From assembly GCA_018873245.2 (NCBI GenBank), contig JAEMBT020000006.1, positions 14,462,387 through 14,526,386 of the forward strand: a stretch of 64,000 nt of DNA. The letters run 5' to 3'. Both the position numbers and the translations under genes were made by a program. This document shows, in pieces, positions 49,001 to 62,088 of this stretch. Every line of letters begins with the position of its first letter. Position 1 is the stretch's first letter. A model generated the notes under the pieces. The model ran no database searches, was not told the origin of the DNA, and was given only the letters and a program-made list of their open reading frames with translations. Source of the DNA: Archegozetes longisetosus (taxonomy: Eukaryota; Arthropoda; Arachnida; Sarcoptiformes; Trhypochthoniidae).

Positions 49001-49040
49001 AATAACATCTAAATGAACAATGTATTGATATGGTAACTAT
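46008..49040. other. Intergenic or intronic, little recognised
   Basis: AT-rich sequence downstream of the ABCG gene. It includes a short (TA)n microsatellite at about 46615-46637. The open frame at 48060 is Lys/Ile-rich without domain support and is not called. Confidence 0.4.
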
Positions 49041-49057
49041 TTTATATTTCTGAAAAA

Positions 49058-49243
49058 GTGACAAAATATGTAAAGGTTGGACTGGAAAACAAGAATGAGA
49101 CCACTAATGGCAATCCGATGGCATCGATGTCACCAGAAATGAAGCGCTATTGGGACACATCACTAGCGAAAAGTAGCTATAATAATGGCTTTAGTAATGG
49201 ACTCAAGTTTGGAAAACAAGCTCATAATGAGAGAAAGAGTTAA
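49058..49243 (+). CDS. Unrecognised short frame, possible terminal exon
   Basis: 61 codons from a GTG at 49058, the first ATG in frame being about 23 codons in; it contains MASMSPEMKRYWDTSLAKSS and NNGFSNGLKFGKQ before TAA. Local GC is clearly above the flanks and composition looks coding. There is no good start, but a possible acceptor (GTAAAG) lies at about 49074. No family recognised. It could be the last exon of an unknown gene. Confidence 0.28.
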   Translation: MTKYVKVGLENKNETTNGNPMASMSPEMKRYWDTSLAKSSYNNGFSNGLKFGKQAHNERKS

Positions 49244-51071
49244 GTTTAATGAAGCGATTGTTTTTTCAAATTAAACTAATTTGTATTTGCGCTCCAATGC
49301 TACTACTTTATCATTAAAACAAGTTTAATTGCCTTTTAGAGGATTGTGAACCAAATAATTTGCGATCTTGTAATTAATTTCATGTCTTAATTCGAGTCAA
49401 TGCAGAAACATGTTTTCATTTATAATGGTTTGGTCTTATTCTAAAAATAACTCTAATTATGTCTCAATTGAACACTTAATCATAGATTTTATCTCTATTT
49501 ACAAAAAATTATTGATTCATTTTCTTAAAACCATTAATAGCCATTCAATTTTCTTAATGTAATTGAGTTTTAAGTTTTTTCGAAAACTCTCATCAAAATC
49601 TCAGGTTTATATTTAAAAAGAAAATTCAGTAACTTTCCGTCCATGTTATTGTTTTAGCTGAAAAAAATTTGGGCCTTTGTTTAATAAAATTGAATCTAAA
49701 AAATGTTTTTAATCTAGCATCATGTAAACTTCAAGTCGGTTGAGCTCAAACAATTTTGAATCTATATTAAAGCATAGCATCTTTTTATTGTCTACTGCTT
49801 TGTGATATATGCAAATTATGTTTTTGGGATACAAACTAAATAACATTATATCGATTCTGTTCGACAAATCTTTAGAAAATTTGCTGAATAGAGTTAATAA
49901 AACTGGCTCGAGGTAAAGAAAAAAGTGTTGCTAACATCTCTGCTCATGTAATGAAACTTCTTAAATGCATAGACCTTTTAATTTATTAAGATTTTCGAGA
50001 TTTAATATAAGAGTTTTCCACAAGAAAAATGTTTCTCAAACTCTCAAATAAAAAGTATGATTAAGTTTTAGATCACTTGAACAGATAGTGCGGTTTCTTA
50101 CTTCAAAAGAAAACGAATGAGTATTACATTTAAGGGTAAAGTGAAATCTTGCTCTTTTATACGACTTTTACATTATCTGTTATGTCATTTTTCTTAATTA
50201 GTTTTCTTTTTGACAACATATATATAAATATCTCTAACAAACGTAAAGTTGATTTTCACTAAAGAAAGGATTTCCTGTATTTTAGACTCTTTCTTCTCTT
50301 TGCTATCAATCAAAAGATAATAGAAGTTAACTTCAATTGGAAAGTCATTTATCATTTTTCTGTTCGTCATTTTTTTCTATTCATATCCCGAACTTTATAG
50401 TTTATTTTCAACATAGAAAAGTTCTTTTCCTTTCAATAAATTTTGCTTTTCTGTCATGTTTGTCAAAGTTATGACACAATAAATAATTGCTAGATTAACA
50501 ATACTAGGGATGATCTATTAAAATAAAATTATTCAAAATTAATTGTTTCAAAACAATTAGTTTTAACTATGGCAAACATTTTGTTCAACATCTTCTTGAT
50601 TAAAACAATTTAAACCTCACGAAGATCATATTTTTAGCTTTTAATAAATAGCATAAAAAGAATTCGTGCTTATGAGGTGACTCTCAAAGTGAAAAATGAA
50701 TTTTTACAAATTTATCTGATAAGAAATCGAAAGCTCAATATTTTTATGAAGAAATCAAAAATTTGAGAATTTACACAAGAAAACTTTCAACATTTCTAAC
50801 GACTCCAGTTTTGTATAAATGCAAAATGTATGTTTTGATTTTCAAAATTGATCCTATCAATCAATAGTTATTGTTCTCTTGTTTATCCATTTAAAATATT
50901 TTTCCGCCTTTTATCCACCAACGAATACAATTTTCGTTTTAGTGTTAGGGTCTTAACCAAAGAGCTCGTAAAAGCTTTGAAAGATTTGCAAAAGACGTGA
51001 ACGTAAATTGTATTATAGGAGTTGAAGTGATGCCAACAGAATATGGAATTAAAGCTTTTCTTTAGATAGAG

Positions 51072-51122
<51 letters not shown>

Positions 51123-54100
51123 AACGGAATTTTGCATAACCATAGACTTTATCGGGTCTTAGCGGCTAAATAAAAGATTAGATCAAGTTATAGGTCAATA
51201 AAAAGTCTATTTTATCGGGAAGTCTTTACTTTCTTTTTTTATACCTTCAAGTTTTTCCTTTCGCGTGTTTAACTTTTTTGTCAAATAATTAAATTTAAAA
51301 GTTAGCGTCACTTTTGAAGGAAAACTCGACATTTAACACTATTTCTTATTTTGTTTAATTTCGAAAGTTTCTACTACTGTATTGTATTCTGTTATAATGT
51401 TATGCAATGGCAGAAACAGTAAAAGTTGAGTCATTTTGATGATAAAACAATGAAAAACTACAGTATAAATATTCATCATTATATCCAGAGGTTCATTATG
51501 TTGAAAGAATGAAAGGTTAAGCGATAACTTATTGTTTTTTACACGCAATACAAAAATTACTTGTCTAAAACTAAGATGAAAAATATTCGTAGTAATAGTA
51601 AATGTATTCGTACCTCCAATTCATGACAAGAGTTCTATGACTACAGTTTATCAAATTTTTAAAGATAAAGAAAAAATTTGCAAAAGGGACAACAAAAGTA
51701 AGAAATGCTCTTTCGCTCGCTCTTTGTTTGGAAGTTATTACTTTTCGGTACGCTATTAGAAGTGTACACTAATATCACTTTAAATGGGAGTCAAATAAAA
51801 CGTTATTTTCTTTGTGCTTATAATAAAGCAATTTGTATGTGTTGAGAACAGAAAAATAAAAATTTATTTAATAAAGTTTATGGTCCCTAAAAAACCTGAA
51901 ACTGCAAACTATAGCGCAACTAAAACTTTATTCTTATGACTACTTTTAGACATATATATATAGAGTTTTGCTCAAATGATCACTAAATGTGTAATTAATT
52001 TAGTTGAGAACACATACAGACTTAGAGCCAATATTTCATAGTACTTGCAGTTTGCTATATGATGTGTTTTATGTATTTTGAGCCTAAATATTATGAGATT
52101 TTGAAAAGAGCAAGAATCACATTATGGCATATGTCAGCTAAATGCAAATATTTTTATATTGTTCACTTACGCAGCTTTTAGAATCGGATCGAAGTTTAGA
52201 TCAGAGACACTGCATTTATTTCATTACAGTTCTGTTTGACTGATTAATGTGCGCTTTGTTAAAATGTGCTCAACATCTAAATGAGTTACTTATGATTTTT
52301 AGGTTGCCAATGTTCGTAGGCAAACAATCATTTATTCACAATTACGTTAAAAGAACAATATTTCGAAGTTATTCATATAACGTTTATTAAGTATGAATTT
52401 GCACCAGCCTAACTAACTCCTATTTTCTCTTGATTCTAAGCTAAATATTCATTTCTTCTGTAGATAAATCGAGCAAATATTTAGAAAGTTTATATAAACT
52501 ACGAAAATTGATGCCAGCATAGTTCCTATTTAAGTCTATATTATTATTTAAATACATTGGAATAAATTTTTTTCAAGTTGTCTTATCTCTACCAGACTCG
52601 TGTGCTCTCCACTAATGATTATTTCGAAAGTAAATAAAAGTTAGGCATAAGAATCGAATGTAAAATAACATTAATTCCAAGGAAAAAAGTTCAAAAGAAA
52701 AAAATTTAATGAATTACACGAACGTTTAGTGAATAAAATACAGATTGAAACAGGAAACTTTTTCTTTATTACTTAAGGCTAAAAACTTAGAAATAAGATT
52801 CTCTTTTAAAGGAAAAATTTTTTTGATTAATTGCATTAAAAGTTTTATTATTAACTTAAGAAACGAATGTTTTGATATTGGATATAATGGTAGTCTTCCA
52901 CCATTCTCTTAATTAATGACTTATTTTTTGGTTATTCTATACATAATGAGCTCATTATTTTTTCCACTAGTTTTTATCTGAATGAGAGATTCTCGTTTCC
53001 TTTGAGAAACAGATACTAATAGTTCTCTCATACTAGTAATGAAAAATCATATAAATGAAAAGAACGTTCATTAAAATGAATCTTTATACTCTCATACAAT
53101 TATCGGTTAATAAAATTTGCATCCATTAGGAATAAATTGTTTACCACTGTAGAACTGTTTATTTTTGTTCAAATGTAACACAGTTCATTCGATTGTCAAT
53201 TTTGTTCCCTCGATTTGATTTGTCTTAGCGATCACTTAAATGCAATTAATTTGTTTACTCTTTTATTTGTCGCGAAAGTACTATTCTAAAAATAGTATTA
53301 ATTGTTACACCAATTATTAGACTAAATTGGTTAAAACAAATCATTTCAATAGAATAATTGGACTATGAATCCGATAGAAATATGGATAAAATTCAATGAA
53401 TGTTTCTGAAAATATTCCATTAGTTATATTACTTAATTTTTTATACTTGTTGTGACCTTTGCGAGCGAATTCCCCATTCAAATCTACGTGAAGCTGTTAT
53501 TCGACAAATAAATAAGAATTCGTAAAATAATCCAATATGTTTTAAAAACATTAACTTGAAAATATTATATCAAATACTGGAAGTCCTTAATAAAAAGGAT
53601 TGGTTGGGTTTATCCTAAAGAGCAAAGGTCTAAGTTCGAGATTTCTGTCAAACCCTGAGTGTTCTCTTAAGGAATTGGCTCTTCTACTAGAATACGACAA
53701 ATATGTTGAGCTTATCAATTAAGTAAGAGCATTTTACTTCGAAATGCTATCTTGAAGCACAGAATCAAAAAATAATAATAGAATTGATAACATACAAATT
53801 AACTAAATGCCGGAACCTTTGGCCTAAATTTATGCTTTCAACAAATTCAATTGTCTATATGGCTAACATTACAGATAACATGTTCAATCTAAAATTACGT
53901 TCAAAGCTCGGGAGAGAATCTAATAATATATTTAATTTTTGTATTAAATAAGACATAATACTCATTGAACTCTAATCAAGATTGTTCTGAAAATTAATAA
54001 AATTCTAGTACAACTTTATCTTTTAATATCTATTATTTTTAATAGCTTTAATCGCATATAGACTTATTATTTGATTGTTTTTACTGTTATTGTCGCATGG

Positions 54101-54154
54101 TATAATATATCACAAACGGTATTAACGTTTATTAATCTTATTATTTTTGATTAG
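49244..54154. other. Long AT-rich stretch, probably intron upstream of cadherin exons
   Basis: No coding sequence recognised. An (AG)n microsatellite runs from about 51074 to 51119. The cadherin exon at 54155 starts in mid-codon, so an upstream exon must exist, but none was found back to 46008. This stretch is most simply part of a long intron. Confidence 0.4.
51074..51119. repeat. (AG)n microsatellite
   Basis: Uninterrupted GA dinucleotide repeat of about 46 bases, in the long non-coding stretch upstream of the cadherin exons. The Ser/Leu-rich minus-strand frame over it is an artefact. Confidence 0.95.
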
Positions 54155-57100
54155 TTGCCATCAATGGGAAATCAACGATAGGAGATATCATTAACGACAC
54201 AAAAAACGTTAATACAGTCTCAGGCAATAACAATCTGAACGACGAAATCATACAATCAAACAGTACATCGTCAAAGTCTTCAGGAGTAACGAAAAAAGTA
54301 TCAGAAGCAGAAGCAATAGAAGAAGAAGAGGTTATTGAATATATCAAACCTACTTATGTGATAAAATTGGTAGAAGAAGACAATAAATTGTTGCCTAAAT
54401 TATTATTACAAGTGGCAGCAAATTCTAAGACCGGCGCTGATAAAAATAAGATAATATACTTCTTGGAAGAATTGAACGGTGAAAGTGATATTATTAATAA
54501 GTTTATTGTGAATTCAAGTACCGGCGAGTTGTTCATACTTTCGGCTCTCGATAGAGACTTGCCTTATGGTAAACCCGAATGGGAACTAACTATATTAGCT
54601 AAATACGAATCAAATGACGAAGCTTTCGGTTTTGCTGATGTAGTCATTCATTTAACAGACATTAATGATAATAAACCTATATTTGATAGGAATTTGTATG
54701 TGGTTAATATTAGCGAAAATTATTCACTGATCGAGAATTCGATTCTCAAAGTGTCTGCCACAGATTTTGATGACAGTGAGACCGAAAACGGCAAAATCTA
54801 TTACTCGATGTTACCTGTTTCTAACTTGTTCTCAATTGACGCTCAAACTGGTATTATCTCGTACTTTAATTGTTGTATTGATCGCGAAACTGAACCGCAA
54901 TATATTTTTGAGGTTAATGTTTCATTTTATATATAGATACAGTACTATTATTATTACTATTATTGCTAGTATTGCTACATTTTTCTCTGAACAGTTTTAT
55001 CTTTTTATTTTACTGTAAGAAGTCTTAATTTTCTTTCGGTCTTCTTCTTTTTCTTCTTCTTTCTCCTCTTTTCTTCTTCTTTGTTCTTATTTTGATGAGA
55101 AAGAAGATGAACGAAAAAAAGGCAATAAGTATTATTGGTCTGAAAAAGTCTGATAATAGCAAACTTCTCATGTTTCACAAAATGCTATATTCACTCTATA
55201 AGAGTGGAGAATAAAATAGCGAAGTCTTTTAACTTTTGCACTGATTTTTAGAAGCTTTAGAAGTCTTTTACAGATAGGCCATGAATTTTCATTAATAATT
55301 TATTTTGAAATTTTCTCCAAAAAACAAATAGACTTTTTTCATCCAATAAACACGATAAAAAAAATAAGTTTTTGTCATCTATTTTGGTGGCTATATAAAA
55401 TCAAGATTAAGCTTCTTTTCCTGCAAATTATCAAGTTATATAAATATGTTAACAGTTGAATAAACTTTCTAGTAGTTCGAACTTAAGACTTGATAAAAGT
55501 TTACCAGATATAAGATACATATATATCTGGATGAAATCGAGTTGCTCTTACAGTTGAATGAATCAGATAACAATATCAGTTTATATAGAATAAACTTTTT
55601 CACATCTTTTAGGCCTAAGATTTAGTGATTTAATGAAACATTTGATGTATTGTTCAGGTGTTCGCTACCGATGGTGGCGGACTGTCTTCAACGGCAACAG
55701 TGATAGTAAACATAATCGATATCAACGATACTCCACCGCGATTTATCAAAAATAATTGGACAACGGAAGTGTCGAGTGATCATAATTTAGAGGAACCAAT
55801 ACTACAATTAAGAGTAGAGGACAATGACTTATTAGAGAGCAACTATTTCAATTGTCAGCTATTCGATAGTCAACTATCACATGAATTCATTTTAATGACT
55901 AATTTGGACGGAAGTTGTGCTTTGTTTATGACAAAACTCTTATTAAACGTGGTCATCAGTAGTAATAATAGTTTGATTCGTAACTTGAATGTTTGTGTTA
56001 GCGATAACGGACCGAACCCTAACTTATTGAGTGATCGATCTCATAGTGATTGTGCTTCAGTTACAGTAACACTATTTCAAAGTAATAGTAATGAGACTTA
56101 TCTTCGGCGGCACTTTGATGTCAATCCGTGTCTTACTATCATCTGCATAAACGGTGGTACTTGTGTTAATGTGCAGCAAAATAGTTTTGGATTTCAGTGC
56201 CAGTGTCTGAACGGTTTTTCTGGACTATTTTGTGATATAACGGATAGTAATAGTAACGCAAGTAATGACACTGTTATCATAAAACTTGGAAATCCTGCTG
56301 TGATTGCGATACTCATATGCCTTATAAACGCATTAAGTAAGTATTTTCTGACTAATAATTGATGGTTTATTTGATTTTTTCGTATAACAAATGTTTTGCT
56401 CGAAACATGCATTTTTTTACATATAATGAATAATGCATTTCTTAACACTAATGCTTTGAGCGAATAAATTTATGCATAATATCTCAACTAATCTAGGTTT
56501 ATAATAGCCTTAGCTAACATTACAATATTGAGTATTTTATCGAAATTTCTTGGGCTCTTTTGCAAAAATTAATTAAAAATTATTAATTAATTCCTATTTC
56601 AACTGCTTAATGAGATCTAAAATAATTAATTTTCAAGTTTTCATGACTAACGTCCATGTATTTCTGACTACAGTTAGTCTAATATCTAATGCTATTTTAG
56701 CTATAATCCTAAAAATTCTGTTTGCGTAGTCAATCATGAATTTTTAATTAAGTTTAAACCGAACAAATAATAATATCGAGAGTTAATTAAGAATCTACTG
56801 TGAAAGGAATCTCAACTCGAATCTGAGTCATTATTTCAAATGAAAAACTTCAATTCATCTGCGAGAATAATTAGATCTCCAATTACCAAAAGGTATGCTT
56901 TAGTCATGAAAATTTTTGAATTTTTGAACCTTGATATAGTCTCGATCTCGTGTGTTCCAATATAATCTCGTCTTGTCCCGAATTTTTTTTCAAAATTTTG
57001 CATTTCATACCGTATCATCTCGTGGGAACTTTTATCTTAATCTTATAACTACTGATCCTCTATCTTGGGATTAGGATATGTGATATGTATTAGAGTATTT

Positions 57101-60100
57101 CAGTTAGGAAGCATACGTTTCGTTTCATTTTGCTCGTTAAATATGATTTTTGTCATTTAAATTATAATCTTGATGTATAATCAAACTATAATTTGTAGTG
57201 AACAAATTCCATTTAATAAGTTTTTACGAACTCGTCTCTTCTCGACTCGTATCTATTAACTTTATGAAAAACTGATCTCGAGATTCCGCGAGATTTTCCA
57301 CGATACGAAATTTCGTTTAATAAGTAGTATACTTGAAGCATATTTATAATTTAATAAATCCCTTGAATAAGTGGTATATAAATAGGTTAATAATGTAACT
57401 TCATTTTAAAAATTTAGTTCTGAAAAATTAATAAATGCCACTTATTAATGGTTCAGTTACGTGGTTCTTGATCTATGTAAGAGCTATTTAATTTGTATTT
57501 ACATTTAAATACCAATTTTTTATGATCCCATAAGTTTTTTACGCCAAACTTGAAGTTTTTTCTTCAATTTAGTTGACGTGAAGATTTTTATGAAAGCTCT
57601 TATAAACTACTCTCTAAGAACTAGCATATAGGTTATAAATCGGCTTTCTTCATTGAGCCTCGGTATTAGTGAGAATCTGGCTTCTAAGTCATATACGTTG
57701 TGGTTTTATCACATATAACTTCTGTATAAAAAAATTCAAAATTGGTGATTTTCCATTAAAATTTGATTACAAACAAGCTTTAAGTTTATAAAGTTTTAAT
57801 CGAAGATATAATTACTTTTCGGAACATTTTACATCTGGGGAGTATTGATTACGTACTTACAATAGTTCAAGTTAATTTTAGATAACACTGAATATACTCT
57901 ATTGAACTTTGCCCTCAACTATATTCTTAGCAAGTTATTAGAAAAATCCATAGAAACCCTCGATCTATTGAATAGTTTAAACCAGGAGCCATGAATAGTT
58001 ATCACGATTCTAAAGATATTTTTGATGAGTGAGGTCTGCAACAATATTCAATTTTTCATGAAATAAGCATCACAACGAGTTGACGACTATCAAGTAATTG
58101 TGTTGTGTACTACATACTTGACAACAATATAGATCATAAAGTTCGCTAATAAATGAGAATATTTAATTTTAAAAAATCAAACTTAAATCAATGAATGACT
58201 GGTAGCCTGAAGTGTTCACTAAACAATCATTTACATAGAGATGAGTTTCACATCCCAAAATTTAATTGGAGATAGAATCAAATCTCAATCAGAAAGTAAC
58301 GAAAAGACCGAGATATTTCAGATACTTATTCGTGGTCAAAGTCCAGGAGTTCGTACTCAAAGAAGCAATTCTTCAGAACAAGAACTAAAAAAGCGTAAAA
58401 GTAGAATATCTCATTAAAGCCCACGGAGAACCACAACCTATGATATAGATGTGAACGTGAACGAGATGAATGAAAACATTCTTTCAAACGCTTTCGGTTC
58501 ACAACAATCTGTACTGGATACAAATCTATTGGGACTCAATACTGGATCAAACAGTGTGTCAAATGTTAGTCATCAGCGTTTGAATGACTCCTTATCTGTT
58601 AATTGCTTTTCAAACAGCACTGTCGGAAAAGGAATTCGTATTCTTATCGCGACAACAATTATATTCACTCAGAATTATTGTCAGTTCCCATCAGTCGCTT
58701 CTGGTTTGACATCGTTTTCAGCCTTTTCAGCAAGATCTGGCTTCAATCAGACTATCAATAATTGTAATAATAATAACAGTAGCGCAGAGATCAATAGTTC
58801 ACAGAAATCAATATTAGGTTTGGTCAGAAGTGAGCCTCAAGTGAATACTTTTTCGGCTCGAAATCAAGAATTTCTTTGTAGATCAAAAAATAGTTTTATT
58901 CATGAAAGTTCTGAAATTCATTATATCTTGAAAAAAGTCATCTGGGTAATACTTTTATTAAGTCCTTGCAAATCAAAACATTTTTCATTTTGAACTAAGT
59001 TTTGGGCAACTGCTTAAATCTAAGAAGTTTTAAAAACTTGTAGTGTTTATATTTGAAATATGATTTCATTATATTTTCTTATCGAAGTGGTAGAGTATGA
59101 AATTGAGAAAAAAAAACTGGTACGTGACTCAAATACTCAATAAGAAAGAAAAGTGCTGTTTAAGCAACTTTAATCAGTTTTTACGCTCATCGACAAGCAT
59201 TGGTCTAATAGGCCATGAATTAATCAATTATTATAGTTGAGAAAACTTAATATTTTTTGTCGAATATTTGATACTCGTTTCGAATAAACAATTGCAAATC
59301 ATTTCCTAAACGTGTTATCTCTAAAATAAAGATCATCTCAATTCATGATTTCAGGTTTAAAGTGATCGTGCATTAAGTGATGGCTGTTCAGACTTAAAAA
59401 CAGAGCCTTATTTCCGATAGCTGTTGCAAACTTGAATTTTTGACTTTTTTATGCATTCCAGTAGTTTAATGATTATTGAGTGAAAATTGGATGAAAAAGT
59501 CAGCACTCTCATAGCTAAAGTGTAAATAACTTAAAATGTTGTCTAAATATCTAGATACGGATCATTTCGATCGAATACAGTGCTTACTCGCTTATTAACT
59601 TTATATAACTTATTTTTGCCACAATAACAAAACCAATAGAGCCTCAAAAGAACTTATTATCTAAAATGAGTCGATATGAAGTCGCCGACTCATAAGACGC
59701 TCTGTAAACATTTACTTTTAAAATCTTTTGAACTGAACTTTTTCATGCTCTACGAATCATAAGTTTGTTTGCATTTGATATATTATTTCGGTCTCCTCTA
59801 ATTTACTCATAAAAGTGAGTAAAAATACAATAACAAATAATTCAATTTAAAGACTTAACTCAATACTTAAATCGATAATGAAGTTCTCAATTGATTATTT
59901 CATATTTTACATAAATTACTGAGAGAATAGTTGAAAAATCAATACTTGTATTTGTTTGCGTCAATCGTATCAAAACTTAATGCATAAGATTTTGCTATTT
60001 TATGACTAAATAGATTTAGTTAATGAGTAAAACGATTAAGTGATCGAAAAAATGCTCAGTATTATTGTTTTGAAACTATAAGCAAGTGAGGCATTTTCTA

Positions 60101-60829
60101 ATAAAAGACCAAAAAATGTAGTACAAGTTGAAAATTATTGAGTTTATATTGTAGAAAGTTTACTGAGCCTAAAGCATAAAAGTTTCTCGTAAGTTATTTT
60201 TAGGTTAAAGTACTTGCTCGCACATATAAAACTACTTAAAGTAAAGTTTTCAATAAAAGTTTTCAATAATTTGTTCACCTCCAATAACTGATTTTCACTG
60301 TTTTCTCTTCTACTTTATTCTAGTATTACTCTTAATAATAGTGCTGTACACACAAACTCGTTCGCAAATACGTCCGCAAACATTTATAAAGAATAAGTCG
60401 AAAGAAAGTGTCGATAACAGTAATCAATCAAAATTATCAATAACTGGCGAAGTATTAGAAAATTGTCAGCCTATAGAAGAAGTGGAACAAGTTTTAGAAG
60501 AACTAGAAGGTGTAGATTATAGCTTAAACCGATTTACATCGAAGACACCCGACGTAATTGTGACAATACATCAAACCCCGCCATCGATTGTTAAGTTCAA
60601 TAATTGTAGTGTCAATATTAATAGTGATTTATGTTCCAACTGTTCTTCACTTCAAACTGATTCAAATGTTTTCTGTTATAATAACTGTTGTCCTAATACT
60701 TATTGTCTAAATTATATGAGAATTAATGACACCATTGGTTCAGTTAGACAACAATCGACTACTTCTATAACTACTTTAACCAGAAATTTAAGTAATCCTC
60801 AGATACAAGGAAAGACGACTACGGTTTGA
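54155..60829 (+). CDS. Atypical (Fat-like) cadherin, last three exons
   Basis: C-terminal part of a calcium-dependent adhesion receptor. Exons: 54155-54912 (acceptor TTGATTAG, begins mid-codon), 55658-56336, 60324-60829; borders GTTAAT..TTCAG and GTAAGT..TTCTAG keep frame. Exon A holds a cadherin repeat ending ALDRDLP then HLTDINDNKPIF, and most of the next (SATDFDDSETENGKIYYSM, IDRETEPQY). Exon B finishes it (FATDGGGLSS, NIIDINDTPPRF), then a degenerate membrane-proximal repeat and one six-Cys EGF-like domain (NPCLTIICINGGTC, CQCLNGFSGLFC). The membrane helix is split by the last intron (PAVIAILICLINAL, then ILLLIIVLY). The cytoplasmic tail is about 160 residues, with an acidic stretch (EEVEQVLEELEG) and Cys/Asn-rich and Ser/Thr-rich parts. 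No LamG domain is seen in this part. Upstream exons lie outside what I could find. A possible poly(A) signal AATAAA is at 61225. Confidence 0.82.
58241..58993 (+). pseudogene. Ser/Asn-rich frame with one in-frame stop, inside cadherin intron
   Basis: From ATG 58241 the frame is open to 58993 except for a TAA at 58415. It reads MSFTSQNLIGDRIKSQ, a basic patch ELKKRKSRISH before the stop, then SPRRTTTYDIDVNVNEMNEN and a long Ser/Asn/Gln-rich region (NAFGSQQSVLD and onward). About 250 codons with one stop, in DNA this AT-rich, suggests former coding sequence. There is no recognised domain. It sits in the 4-kb last cadherin intron, same strand. Possible explanations are a retro-copied gene or a decayed exon. 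Confidence 0.35.
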
Positions 60830-62033
60830 ACGGGACAAAACCTCACGCTTCGTTCAAGTTCAACAAATAAGTCACAGTTAGATAGAGAAAAGTGGTTTCA
60901 GAAAGTATCTCAAACTTAAACTGCATTTATATATTTTGCACAAAATATTGTATACATATTTCAAACATTAAATTCAAATATTTATCTAAAAATAATTAAT
61001 TAAACGATAAAAAATGATTTCTTATCCTGTGATATGTATTAATTGTGATATTTATTATCTGTGATGAAACGATAAATGTTTGTTTCTTAAGTCTAAGTTT
61101 GTTTCTATTTGTTTGCATTGAATAGCTGCGAAATTAGTTTGAATTTATTGGTGACCGTCTACTTCTCACTCGTTAGTATGTGAAGAAATGGAGCACTTTC
61201 TCCTCTCAATTCGTGATCAATTATAATAAAATATACAGCAAAAATAGTCTGCTTATATTCGCAAAAGAAAACTTTTTATTCTAAATGTATTTGTTATTCA
61301 CTGAAATGGCATCAAATACAATGAAATTTTATTTTTTGCTCTTAAACAGAAAAAAGAATAAGCTTTATGTAAATGTTTTCCCTGTTCTGTACGTCTGTTA
61401 GAAAGGATAGTAAATCACTTGAAATAAAGGATTATGTTTTTACTTCAAAATATAGTACTCGAAGCACTAAAGTGCATCTACATTTTTCCATTAATTTCAG
61501 AACTTATTTTTCGGCAAATACATACTATTTTCGATCAAGGCTAATAAATTTGAAAAACAAAAGTCATGAATAACTGGAATGAAAAGTAGTTTTTCCAAAA
61601 CTTTTGTTACCTTGTTAGCAAAATCTAACCGTTTAACGCATTTATAGCGATTCTCGGACTTCAAGTTTTATCTTAAAACATATAAAAAGGAAGAAAATCA
61701 GGACTCATAACGCTTAATTATTAAAGTTTGAAAATTCATCTTAAGTTTGTACAGAATATTCTGTAAAAATTGGTTAAAATGCCCAAAATAGGTATAAAAG
61801 TCATTTAATGACGATAAGTCACTCAACACATTGTTAGCATTCATATTATTTCCTTTTCTAAAGTTATTTCACACAAAGCCATCAGAATATAAATGTAAGA
61901 GAAGATATCTTCTTATGCGGAGCACAAATTTTTATGAAAAATACACTAAAATCTTATTTGTTTTTTCACAACGCGTATCGCAAATGTAATGTAAAAACGA
62001 AATGTATGTAAACGTATAACTTCCATATCTTCC

Positions 62034-62034
<1 letters not shown>
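60830..62034. other. 3' flank of the cadherin gene
   Basis: Contains the presumed 3' UTR, with AATAAA at 61225-61230. The small open frame at 61373 has no support. No repeats recognised. Confidence 0.4.
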
Positions 62035-62074
<40 letters not shown>

Positions 62075-62088
62075 ACTCACTCACTCAG
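62035..62088. repeat. (TC)n / (ACTC)n microsatellite
   Basis: TC dinucleotide run of about 36 bases continuing into several ACTC units. Simple-sequence repeat. Confidence 0.95.

Noticed and set aside
50883..51143. Ser/Leu-rich minus-strand frame of 86 codons
   Set aside because: Translation of the (AG)n microsatellite and its flanks.
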